Below, one piece after another: positions 57,124 through 64,000 of a stretch of 64,000 nt of DNA. The notes below the pieces were generated by a model. The model saw nothing but the letters and a program-made list of their open reading frames with translations. It ran no database searches and had not been told where the DNA came from. How positions within the stretch are numbered: the first letter of the stretch is position 1; every line of letters starts with the position of its first letter. Origin of the DNA: Spirochaetota bacterium (GTDB taxonomy: Bacteria; Spirochaetota; Spirochaetia; Treponematales; UBA12059); contig JADFDI010000002.1 in the NCBI GenBank assembly GCA_018262985.1, positions 124,001-188,000 of the forward strand. The letters are read 5' to 3'. Made by a program: the position numbers and the translations under genes.

Positions 57124-57738
57124 CTATTCCTCCTCGGCGAGCGCCTCGAGGGCGCGAACCGAGCGGTAGGGTCCCTTGAAGATATCCCGGAAAGTTTCCT
57201 CGCCCATCTTGCGCTTCTTGTCCGTCGCGATGCCGCGGAAGGTCTCCTCGGGTACCTTCAGCACGCCGGTCTCTCCTTCGCGCGCTCCGTAGAGGTGGTA
57301 CACGAGGCGGCCCGGTTCCTTCCCAGCGTAGAAGACCGAGAGCTCGGCCTCGGGGTTCGCCTCCTCGGCGCGGCCGAGCAGATAGAACTTCAGGATCTCG
57401 GCGGACTCGGGATCGATGCCGTCGCGAAGGAGCCTCGCCCGCTCGAAGAGCTCCGGGTAGCCGACCAGCACTTCGCAGGCCGCGGGAAGGTCGGCCTTGC
57501 CCGCGTAGAATTCGAGCCGCTCGAGCTCCGGCACTACCCACACGTCGCGCGGGAGCGCCGAGCCCTTCACCCTGACCGCGAACTCGGGCTTGAGCTTCGC
57601 GCCGCAGTGCGGACAGGTGAAGGCCATGAACTCGCCCTCGGAGAGGCGGACGAGCAGGCCGGGGTCCGCGTCGAGATCGACCGACTCGGGGACTTCCGCG
57701 TCGAAGGACTTGTCGCACAGGCAGGTGATGCTTCGCAC
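57124..57738 (-). CDS. CpXC-domain zinc-binding protein
   Basis: A 204-residue cytoplasmic protein. It opens with a CpXC-type domain: SITCLCDKSFDAEVPESVDLD and, some 30 residues on, FTCPHCGAKLKPEF, giving two Cys pairs fit to bind zinc. The rest is alpha/beta (ERLEFYAGKADLPAACEVLVG; AEILKFYLLGRAEE; RLVYHLYGAREGE). Function unknown. GTG start with AGGAG 6 bases upstream; it lies 32 bp after rseP and is likely the last gene of the rpsB-tsf-frr-uppS-cdsA-dxr-rseP unit. Confidence 0.85.
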   Translation of the reverse strand: MRSITCLCDKSFDAEVPESVDLDADPGLLVRLSEGEFMAFTCPHCGAKLKPEFAVRVKGSALPRDVWVVPELERLEFYAGKADLPAACEVLVGYPELFERARLLRDGIDPESAEILKFYLLGRAEEANPEAELSVFYAGKEPGRLVYHLYGAREGETGVLKVPEETFRGIATDKKRKMGEETFRDIFKGPYRSVRALEALAEEE

Positions 57739-57770
57739 GTCTCTCTCCTACTTTCTCTTGTTCCGGCGCC

Positions 57771-59129
57771 CTAGCGGCCGGCGAAGAACATGAAATCGGC
57801 GACCATGGCCAGCAGGAAGATCCCCAGCACGATGACCATTCCGACGCTCTGGTAGCGGAAGACGTGCTTCGGCCGCGGCGACTTGCCCCGGACGAGCTCC
57901 GCCAGGAAGAGCAGGATCCAGCCGCCGTCGAGGACGGGGATCGGGAGCAGGTTCATGACGCATAGGCCGATGGAGAGCATGGCGAGGAAGGAGAAGGCGA
58001 CCGAGAAGCCTTCGCCGAGGCCTTCCTGGAAACCTCGCGCGGCGGTCTCGCCGACCGTCACCGTGATGCGCATCGGGCCGGAGACGGCCTTGAGCGGATC
58101 CACGCCGGCGAAAAGCCCGGCGATTCCCCGAAGGGTTCCCGTGACGATGCGCGAGGTTTCGGCGGCGCCCATGGCTATCGCGTCCGCGAGCGACGCGGCC
58201 TGGACCCGCCAGTCGACGGTTCCCAGGGCGAAACCGAGCCCGGCTTGCCCGTCCTTGCCCCAACCCGGTATCAGGCGAAGCCGCATGGCGGAGCCGTCGC
58301 GCTCGACGAGCAGGTCCAGGGTCTCCGGCCTCGTCTGAAGGGCCGCCTGAAGGGACTGCACGTGGGCGAGCGGGATTCCGCCCGCCTCGACGATCCGGTC
58401 GCCGACCCGGAGTCCGGCCATATCGGCGGGACCGCCGGCCTCGAGCAGGGTGACGACGGGTTCCGCCATAGGATAGACGCCGAGCTTCCCGGCGCCGCTA
58501 GCCTTCTCGCGTTCGGGGCGCGCGAGGAGCTCGAGCTTCGCGCCGTCCCGTTCCACCTCCAACCGAATTTCGCGGCCGCCCGCCATGCTCACCGCTTCCT
58601 GGACCTGGGCGAAGTAAGCGACGCTCTCGCCGTCGATGGAGACGACGCGATCGCCGGAGCGGAGGCCGGCGAGCTCGGCCGGGTAGGGACCGGAGGCGCG
58701 GGGGCCGTCGACCTCGCTGGCGAGCAGTATCCTGCTCTCGTAGGTGGTGACGGTGTAGCCGGATCCATAGACCGCGATGAAGACGAGGAGCGCGAAGACC
58801 AGGTTGAAGAGGGGACCCGAGAGCGATACGACGATGCGCTTCCAGGCCGGCGCCCCGTAGTAACTCCCCTTTTCCTTAGGCACCTCGGCGGCGTTCAGCT
58901 CGAGGGCGGTCCTGAAAGCGTCCTCGCCCTTCATGCGGCAGTAGCCGCCGATGGGCAACGCCGAGAGGCGGTAGTCGGTGCCGCCGCGCTTGAATCCGAC
59001 GATGCGCGGCCCCCAGCCGAGGCTGAAGGCCTCCACCTCGATGCCGGACAGCTTGGCCGCGAGGAAGTGCCCGAGCTCGTGGACGAAAACGACGATGCCG
59101 AAACCAATGAGTCCGAGCAGGATGTTCAA
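57771..59129 (-). CDS. rseP: Site-2 intramembrane metalloprotease RseP
   Basis: A 452-residue zinc protease. HELGH (residues 17-21) lies in the first membrane helix, NLLPIPVLDGG near 395 supplies the third zinc ligand, and two PDZ domains lie between (ELAGLRSGDRVVSIDGE; DMAGLRVGDRIVEAGGI). Four membrane segments in all (N-terminal, about 95-115, about 375-400, C-terminal). It cleaves trimmed anti-sigma factors or signal peptide remnants in the membrane. Start overlaps the dxr stop (ATGA). The dxr-rseP order is widespread. Confidence 0.95.
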   Translation of the reverse strand: MNILLGLIGFGIVVFVHELGHFLAAKLSGIEVEAFSLGWGPRIVGFKRGGTDYRLSALPIGGYCRMKGEDAFRTALELNAAEVPKEKGSYYGAPAWKRIVVSLSGPLFNLVFALLVFIAVYGSGYTVTTYESRILLASEVDGPRASGPYPAELAGLRSGDRVVSIDGESVAYFAQVQEAVSMAGGREIRLEVERDGAKLELLARPEREKASGAGKLGVYPMAEPVVTLLEAGGPADMAGLRVGDRIVEAGGIPLAHVQSLQAALQTRPETLDLLVERDGSAMRLRLIPGWGKDGQAGLGFALGTVDWRVQAASLADAIAMGAAETSRIVTGTLRGIAGLFAGVDPLKAVSGPMRITVTVGETAARGFQEGLGEGFSVAFSFLAMLSIGLCVMNLLPIPVLDGGWILLFLAELVRGKSPRPKHVFRYQSVGMVIVLGIFLLAMVADFMFFAGR

Positions 59130-60268
59130 ACGTGGATTCCTTTCGCCGCGTTCCGCGCGGCCACGCGGGCCGCCGCGTCCGCGGCGAGCACTTCATCGAA
59201 GGTAGCGAGGCGGGCGGGCCAGCGTCCAGCGAGGACCGCCTCGACGACCCGCGCGATGCCGAGATAGGAGAGTCCGCCCGAGCGGAAGGCTTCGACGGCG
59301 ACCTCGTCGGCGGCGTTGTAGGCGACGCAGGCGCCCTCGCCGGAGCGGAGAGCCTCGTAGGCGAGCTCGAGCAGGGGATAACGCGCCTTTTCCGGTTCCG
59401 AGAACTCGAGCCGAGCGCCGGCCAGGTCGAGGCGACCGAAGGAGCAAGCCTCGAGCGTCGGCCAGGTGAGGGCGTTCTGGATGGGTACGCGCATGTCCGG
59501 CTCGGAAACCTGCGCGTAGAGGGTCCCGTCCGTCGTCCGCACGAGGGCGTGGACCCGGCTCTGCGGATGCACGAGCACCTTGACCCGCTCCGGCTCGACG
59601 CCGAAGAGCCGGACGGCCTCGATCACCTCGAGCCCCTTGTTGGCCATGGTCGCGGAGTCGATGGTGATCTTCGCGCCCATCGACCAGTTCGGGTGCCTCG
59701 TCGCCTCGGCGGCGGTGATCGAATCGAAGGTATCGATCGGACGCTCACGGAAGGCGCCTCCCGACGCCGTCAGGACCAGCTCGTCGACGGAGTCGGCGCC
59801 GAAACGTTCGTGCAGGGCGAAAACGGCCGCGTGCTCGGAATCCACGGGAATGACGCGGGTGCCGCGGCGGCGCGCCTCGTCCATGACGAGGGAGCCCGCC
59901 ATGACCATGGTTTCCTTGTTGGCCAGGGCGAGCCTGGCTCCGGAACGGATGGCGGCGACGCTCGGCATGAGGCCGGCCGCGCCCGCGACGCCGTTGACGA
60001 CGACGTCGGCGCCGCACGCTTCGACCATGCGCACGAGGCCCTCCGCGCCGGAATGCGCGACGCGCGCGTCCCGCGGCGACGCTCCGCTCAGGGCCAGCTC
60101 GGCGCCGGGCCAGGCCCGGGCCGCGGCGAGCAAGCCTTCCTCGTCCCTATGAGCGGACAAGGCGACGGCGACGGCGCGCTCCGGCCCGAGCGCGGAGAGG
60201 ACCTGGAGGGCTTGGGTTCCGATGGAGCCGGTCGCGCCGAGCACCGCGACCCTGGTCGGCGCGCCCAT
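59126..60268 (-). CDS. dxr: 1-deoxy-D-xylulose-5-phosphate reductoisomerase
   Basis: A 380-residue NADPH-dependent enzyme of the MEP isoprenoid pathway, converting DXP to MEP. VAVLGATGSIGTQALQVL binds NADPH; PVDSEHAAVF holds the metal-binding Asp and Glu; TASGGAFRE and HPNWSMGAKITIDSATMANKGLEVIEA form the active site and flexible loop; VHPQSRVHALV follows. It lies between cdsA and rseP, in one unit with uppS, which consumes MEP-pathway products. Confidence 0.97.
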   Translation of the reverse strand: MGAPTRVAVLGATGSIGTQALQVLSALGPERAVAVALSAHRDEEGLLAAARAWPGAELALSGASPRDARVAHSGAEGLVRMVEACGADVVVNGVAGAAGLMPSVAAIRSGARLALANKETMVMAGSLVMDEARRRGTRVIPVDSEHAAVFALHERFGADSVDELVLTASGGAFRERPIDTFDSITAAEATRHPNWSMGAKITIDSATMANKGLEVIEAVRLFGVEPERVKVLVHPQSRVHALVRTTDGTLYAQVSEPDMRVPIQNALTWPTLEACSFGRLDLAGARLEFSEPEKARYPLLELAYEALRSGEGACVAYNAADEVAVEAFRSGGLSYLGIARVVEAVLAGRWPARLATFDEVLAADAAARVAARNAAKGIHV

Positions 60269-60272
60269 CGGC

Positions 60273-61142
60273 CTACCTGAAGATGCCGAGGGCCTGGGAG
60301 GCCAGCAGGAAGGCGGGAGCCGCGAAGAGCAGGTTGTCGAAGGAATCGAGGAAGCCGCCGCGTCCAGGGACGATGCTGCCGGAATCCTTGACCCGGGCCG
60401 AGCGCTTCAGGGCGGACTCGAAGAGGTCGCCGAGTATGTCGAGCACGCCGACCGCGAGGCCCAGCGCGGCGAGCTCGAGCGCGCCGCCCTCCACCGTGCC
60501 GGGGAAGACGATGCCCGCGAGGAGGGCCATGAGCACCGAGCCGGCGAGTCCGCCGATGAAGCCCGCGAGGCTCTTGCCGGGGCTGACCGGCACGATGCCC
60601 CGCTTCCGGCCGAAGAGCATCCCGGTGGCCCAGGCCAGGCTGTCGTTGGCGAACGCCACCGCGACGAAGACGAGGATGCGCACGGTGGCCGGACCGGGCA
60701 GGCCGATCAGGAGCATGAGGGGGGCCGAGACGAGCCCGGGATAGAGCAGGGCGAAGGCGTAGCCCGATACGCGAGGTTCCACGCCGTCCATTTCCGCCTG
60801 ATTCCTGACGAAGGCGTAGCGCGAAAGGAGCAGCGCCGCGACGAGGGGCAGCAGCACCGCTGCGCCGTAGCCCAGGAGCTCGAAAGCCCGCTCCGGAGCG
60901 AAGGCCGCGGTCGCCCATACGGCCAACGGCGGGAGCGCCGCGAGCGCCGCGGTCACGGCGGGGCGGATCGGAACGCCGCGCGCGGCCCAGAGGCCCGCGA
61001 GCTCGACGCCGCAACCGGCGATGAAGGCGATGCCCACGAGCGCGAGCGCCGCGTGGCCGCACCAGGGAGCGAGCACGATGAGGGCGACCAGGGCGGGAAC
61101 GCCGACGAAGAACAGGAGAAGACGCTGGGTCAGGTTGCTCAT
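60273..61142 (-). CDS. cdsA: Phosphatidate cytidylyltransferase
   Basis: A 289-residue membrane enzyme that makes CDP-diacylglycerol from phosphatidate and CTP. About eight hydrophobic helices; the C-terminal CDS signature is present as SALKRSARVKDSGSIVPGRGGFLDSFDNLLF, including the metal-binding Asp pair, and FANDSLAWATGMLFGRKRG is a conserved mid-protein block. Start overlaps the uppS stop (ATGA). Confidence 0.95.
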   Translation of the reverse strand: MSNLTQRLLLFFVGVPALVALIVLAPWCGHAALALVGIAFIAGCGVELAGLWAARGVPIRPAVTAALAALPPLAVWATAAFAPERAFELLGYGAAVLLPLVAALLLSRYAFVRNQAEMDGVEPRVSGYAFALLYPGLVSAPLMLLIGLPGPATVRILVFVAVAFANDSLAWATGMLFGRKRGIVPVSPGKSLAGFIGGLAGSVLMALLAGIVFPGTVEGGALELAALGLAVGVLDILGDLFESALKRSARVKDSGSIVPGRGGFLDSFDNLLFAAPAFLLASQALGIFR

Positions 61143-61837
61143 GGGACTCCGCCGAAACGCCGTTCACGGCACATGTAATCATCGAGCGCCTGCTCGAGGT
61201 CGGCGCGATCCCAGTCGGGCCATAGCCGCGGCGAGAACCACAGCTCGGCGTAGGCCGCCTGCCAGATCATGAAGTTGGAGGTGCGCCGCTCGCCGCCGGT
61301 TCGGATGAGGAGGTCCAAATCCGGCAGCTCGGGGCGGTCGAGACGGTTCGCGAGGGCCGCCTCGGACAGTTCGGCGCCTTCGCGGACGGCCTTGCGGCAA
61401 GCCCGGACGATCTCGTCGCGTCCCCCGTAGTTGATGGCCAGGTTGACGGTCATCCGGTCGAAGCGGGCGGTATCCGCGACGACGGAAGCGATCTCGTCGC
61501 GAACCTCGTCCGGCAGGCCCGACGCGTCGCCCGAATGCACGACGCGGAGCTCGCGCTCGCGGTAGAAATCGAACTCGGCCCGGAGGTGGCCGCGGATGAG
61601 GGCCATGAGGAAGCTGACCTCCTCGGCGGCCCGCTTCCAGTTCTCGGTGCTGAAGGTGTAGAGGGACAGCCACTTGACGCCGAGGTCCTCGGCCGCGGCG
61701 ACGACGCGCTTGGCGGCCTTGAGCCCCTCGCGGTGCCCCTCGGTGCGCGGCAGGCCGCGGGCCTTCGCCCAGCGGCCGTTGCCGTCCATGATGACGCCGA
61801 CGTGCAGGTCGTCGGCGCAGGCCTGGTGGATGCCCAC
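61139..61837 (-). CDS. uppS: Undecaprenyl diphosphate synthase (isoprenyl transferase)
   Basis: A 232-residue cis-prenyltransferase making the C55 lipid carrier for cell-wall synthesis. VIMDGNGRWAKARGLPRTEGH is the catalytic P-loop (Asp for Mg2+), LSLYTFSTENWKR and INYGGRDEIVRA are family blocks, and LIRTGGERRTSNFMIWQAAYAELWF is near the end. The start is a GTG at 61837: GGAGG, formed by the last codons of frr, is spaced 7 bases from it, whereas no ATG suits. The usual substrate residue pattern S-N-F is kept. Confidence 0.95.
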   Translation of the reverse strand: MGIHQACADDLHVGVIMDGNGRWAKARGLPRTEGHREGLKAAKRVVAAAEDLGVKWLSLYTFSTENWKRAAEEVSFLMALIRGHLRAEFDFYRERELRVVHSGDASGLPDEVRDEIASVVADTARFDRMTVNLAINYGGRDEIVRACRKAVREGAELSEAALANRLDRPELPDLDLLIRTGGERRTSNFMIWQAAYAELWFSPRLWPDWDRADLEQALDDYMCRERRFGGVP

Positions 61838-61839
61838 GC

Positions 61840-62391
61840 CTAGACCTCCATGATTTCCTTTTCCTTCTCCTCGAGCGCCTTGCCCACCTGGGCGACGTAG
61901 GAGTCGGTCAGCTTCTGGAGTTCGTCCTCGGCCTTCTTGACCTGGTCCTCGGGAGCGCCGTCCTTGAGGCCCTTCTTGAGGTCCTCGAGGCCGTCGCGGC
62001 GTATGTTCCGCAGGGCCACGCGGGAATTCTCGGCGATCGCCTTGGCCTGCTTCGCCAGCTCCTTGCGCCGCTGCTCGGTGAGCGGCGGAATGGCTATGCG
62101 GATGACCTTGCCGTCGTTGGAGGGATTGAGCGCGAGCTCGGACTTCTGGATGGCCTTCTCGATCTCGCCGATCAGCGAGCGGTCCCAGGGCTGCACGACG
62201 ATGAGGCGCGCCTCGGGCACGGATACCGTGGCGACCTGCGAGAGGGGCGCCTTTTCGCCGTAGTAGTCGACCCTGATCCGGTCGAGCAGCGAGGGCGAAG
62301 CCCGCCCCGTGCGGATGCCGTTGAACTCGTCCTTGAGGGCGGCGAGGCTCTTCTTCATCTTCTCTTCGCAGGCGTGCTTGACTTCGTCCAT
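61840..62391 (-). CDS. frr: Ribosome recycling factor
   Basis: A 183-residue RRF that splits post-termination ribosomes with EF-G. Recognised by the N-terminal helix (ACEEKMKKSLAALKDEFNGIRTGRASPSLLD), PLSQVATVSVPEARLIVVQPWD, IRIAIPPLTEQRRKELAKQAK and DELQKLTDSYVAQV. Length is typical. Its last codons double as the ribosome site of uppS. Confidence 0.97.
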   Translation of the reverse strand: MDEVKHACEEKMKKSLAALKDEFNGIRTGRASPSLLDRIRVDYYGEKAPLSQVATVSVPEARLIVVQPWDRSLIGEIEKAIQKSELALNPSNDGKVIRIAIPPLTEQRRKELAKQAKAIAENSRVALRNIRRDGLEDLKKGLKDGAPEDQVKKAEDELQKLTDSYVAQVGKALEEKEKEIMEV

Positions 62392-62460
62392 TGTACCCTC
62401 CGGAAATCAGGTCCTCGCGATGCGCGCCGTCCCGATGGACGCGGCGCTCCGATGGCATGA

Positions 62461-62502
62461 CGCCCCGCGCCGTTCCGGAACCGCTCCGGTCGGCGCGGGG
62501 CG
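62461..62502. other. Long GC-rich hairpin between tsf and frr
   Basis: Perfect 12-bp inverted repeat (62461-62472 with 62491-62502) with an inner CCGGA/TCCGG pair at 62476-62490, giving one long hairpin. There is no T-run on either strand, so a simple terminator is unlikely; transcript processing, pausing or mRNA stabilisation are possible. Confidence 0.6.
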
Positions 62503-62520
62503 CGGAAGCCCGGGCTCCCC

Positions 62521-63372
62521 TTACTCCTGCCCGACGCGGAACGCGACGAAGCCGGAGATGGAAAGCTCGACGCCGGCGGCCTTGGCGACGTCCGCCATGA
62601 CCTTCGACACCTTCTGCTTCTCGTCCTTCACGAAGCCCTGGTCCATCAGGCAGATGTCCGCCATGAGCTTCTGGATCTTGCCCTTCACGATGCCTTCGAC
62701 GACGTTGGCGGGCTTGCCCTTCATCTTCTCGTCGCCCTCGATCTGCTTCTCGAAGATGCCCTTCTGCTCCGCGACGTAGTCGGCGGCGACCTGGGACTGG
62801 TCGAGGAACATCGGGCGGAAGGCGGCGATGTGCAGCGCCACGTCGTGGACGAAGCCGGTCACGGCCGCGTTCTTCCAGGCCTCGGCCTTGTCGGCCTTGG
62901 CGGTGACGACGACGCCGATCTTGCCCTCGCCGTGGACGTAGGAGTGGAGCCACTCGCCGCCCTTGGCCTTGACGAGCGCGACGCGGCGGAGGGTGATGTT
63001 CTCCTTGATGACGGACGCGATGTCCTTCACCATGCCCTCGAGCTTGTCGTTCGCGGCGTCGATGCCGCCGTCGAAGGCGACGTCGGCGACCTTCTGGCCG
63101 GCCTTGATGAAGTCGTCATTGCGGGCCACGAAATCGGTCTCGCAGGCGATCTCGACCATGGCGATCTTGGACTCGGTCTCCTTGAGGAAGACGCGGCCTT
63201 CGTTGGTGGCGCGCCCGGCGCGCTTCTCGACGCCGGCGAGTCCCCACTCCTTGAGGAGCTTCTCGGCGGCGACGGCGTCGCCGGCTGCCTCGGTCAGGGC
63301 CTTCTTGCAGTCCATCATGCCCGCGCCGGTCTTCTCGCGCAGGGTCTTGATGTCGTTGGCGTTTATGCTCAC
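62521..63372 (-). CDS. tsf: Elongation factor Ts
   Basis: A 283-residue EF-Ts, the nucleotide exchange factor of EF-Tu. N-terminal domain: IKTLREKTGAGMMDCKKALTEA with the conserved TGAGMMDCK, then EGRVFLKETESKIAMVEIACETDFVARND. The core and a C-terminal segment (QIEGDEKMKGKPANVVEGIVKGKIQK; QGFVKDEKQKVSKVMA) are full-length. Start ATG 63372 has AGGAGA upstream. Between rpsB and frr. Confidence 0.97.
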   Translation of the reverse strand: MSINANDIKTLREKTGAGMMDCKKALTEAAGDAVAAEKLLKEWGLAGVEKRAGRATNEGRVFLKETESKIAMVEIACETDFVARNDDFIKAGQKVADVAFDGGIDAANDKLEGMVKDIASVIKENITLRRVALVKAKGGEWLHSYVHGEGKIGVVVTAKADKAEAWKNAAVTGFVHDVALHIAAFRPMFLDQSQVAADYVAEQKGIFEKQIEGDEKMKGKPANVVEGIVKGKIQKLMADICLMDQGFVKDEKQKVSKVMADVAKAAGVELSISGFVAFRVGQE

Positions 63373-63439
63373 GGATATCTCCTTGGGAAAGCCGCGACTC
63401 GGGACGCGCCCGCGCGCGACGGGAATGTCGAAGGGGAAG

Positions 63440-63462
63440 GGGACGCCCTCAACGGGCGTCCC
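63440..63462. other. Hairpin between rpsB and tsf
   Basis: Perfect 9-bp inverted repeat GGGACGCCC (63440-63448) with GGGCGTCCC (63454-63462), loop TCAAC, 15 bp past the rpsB stop. No T-run follows on the minus strand. It may adjust the rpsB:tsf transcript ratio by partial termination or processing. Confidence 0.5.
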
Positions 63463-63476
63463 GGATCGGGTCTGCC

Positions 63477-64000
63477 CTAGCGGGCCTCGTAGAGCTTGTC
63501 CTCGTCGGCGACCACGGCCGGCGCGGGCTCCTCGACGACCGGGGCCTTGGGAGCGGCCTCGGGATTGTAGTTCTCGATGTCGACCTCGACCTCGTCCTCC
63601 TCGACGGAGCGGGCGTCGGTCTTGACTTCCTCGACCGCCTCGTCCTCGTCGCCGAGCCCCTCGATGATCTTGAGGCCGGTCTCGTTGTCGGCCTCGACCA
63701 CCGCGTTGGCGATGATCTGGGTGAAGAGGCTGATCGAGCGGATGGCGTCGTCGTTGCCGGGGATCGGGTAGGTGATGCCCTCGGGGTTGCAGTTGGTGTC
63801 GACGATGGCGACGATCGGGATGCCGAGGCGCTGGGCCTCGGTGACGGCGATCGCTTCCTTGCGGGTATCGATGACGAAGAGGGCGCCCGGGAGCTCCTTC
63901 ATGTCCTTGATGCCGCCGAGGTTCTTCTCGAGCTTGGTCTTTTCCTTGACGAGTCCGGCGATTTCCTTCTTGGTGAGGTTCTCGAAGGTGCCGTCGATCT
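63477..64000 (-). CDS. rpsB: 30S ribosomal protein S2, C-terminal part
   Basis: The 5' part is cut off by the window end; the frame stays open to base 64000. The visible ~173 residues contain [69 protein letters not shown], all typical of S2. After the conserved core there is an extension of about 60 residues rich in Glu, Asp, Ala and Pro ([21 protein letters not shown]), longer than in enteric S2. The ATG at 63902 is internal. First visible gene of the rpsB-tsf-frr-uppS-cdsA-dxr-rseP unit. Confidence 0.95.
   Translation of the reverse strand, partial: IDGTFENLTKKEIAGLVKEKTKLEKNLGGIKDMKELPGALFVIDTRKEAIAVTEAQRLGIPIVAIVDTNCNPEGITYPIPGNDDAIRSISLFTQIIANAVVEADNETGLKIIEGLGDEDEAVEEVKTDARSVEEDEVEVDIENYNPEAAPKAPVVEEPAPAVVADEDKLYEAR

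Overview
The window is very GC-rich, densely coded bacterial chromosome. It most likely comes from a high-GC, anaerobic member of the Spirochaetota. The reasons are the gene orders rpsF-ssb-rpsR-(membrane protein)-rplI-dnaB and rpsB-tsf-frr-uppS-cdsA-dxr-rseP, which from memory match Treponema, plus many lipoproteins with relaxed lipoboxes, a HAMP-cyclase, a spirochaete-type GH57 enzyme and an Rnf complex. Both ends cut through genes (an amidohydrolase on the left, rpsB on the right). I see no rRNA, tRNA, insertion sequence, prophage or CRISPR array; this reads as core chromosome with a few lineage-specific blocks.

Layout. 1-0.8 kb: end of a YtcJ-like amidohydrolase. 0.87-2.5 kb (minus): biotin-dependent carboxyltransferase (OadA/PycB type). 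2.9-12.8 kb (plus): a near-continuous catabolic operon, korDABC - methylmalonyl-CoA mutase large and small subunits - meaB - epimerase - mmdA, mmdD, mmdC, mmdB. 12.9-16.5 kb: a LacI regulator with a palindromic operator, and a divergent coiled-coil membrane protein. 16.6-22.8 kb (minus): a cassette of a membrane cyclase, two related putative beta-barrel proteins and two putative lipoproteins, joined by overlapping start and stop codons. 23-26 kb: hflKC and an RluA-type pseudouridine synthase. 26-33.1 kb (plus): a divergent-PAP2 protein, an unknown membrane protein and rnfCDGEAB. 33.2-38.1 kb: GH57 enzyme, murC, yicC, cytidylate-kinase-like gene. 38.2-43.1 kb (minus): small lipoprotein, macrodomain protein and thiBPQ under a TPP riboswitch. 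43.2-52.4 kb: anion permease, DEAH helicase, hisS-lipoprotein-trmB-GGDEF, coaX and a hypothetical gene. 52.7-57.1 kb: rpsF operon, dnaB, comFB. 57.1-64 kb (minus): rpsB-tsf-frr-uppS-cdsA-dxr-rseP-CpXC.

How the genes work together. The 2.9-12.8 kb operon can be read as one colinear route: a 2-oxoacid (probably 2-oxoglutarate) is oxidised to an acyl-CoA (succinyl-CoA) with reduction of ferredoxin, rearranged to methylmalonyl-CoA, epimerised, and decarboxylated to propionyl-CoA by a membrane sodium pump. The Rnf complex at 28-33 kb could reoxidise the ferredoxin and add to the ion gradient. The divergent OadA-like protein has no biotin domain of its own and may share the operon's biotin carrier. 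Substrate assignments are inference.

Most interesting points: RnfG appears to have lost its flavinylation motif; an unrecognised multi-pass protein leads the rnf operon; the cyclase/barrel/lipoprotein cassette looks like an uncharacterised envelope system; several promoters sit so close to the start codon that leaderless mRNAs are predicted. The 365-bp gap at 2545-2909 holds two divergent promoters and untranslated leaders; no other gap without a gene exceeds 300 bp.
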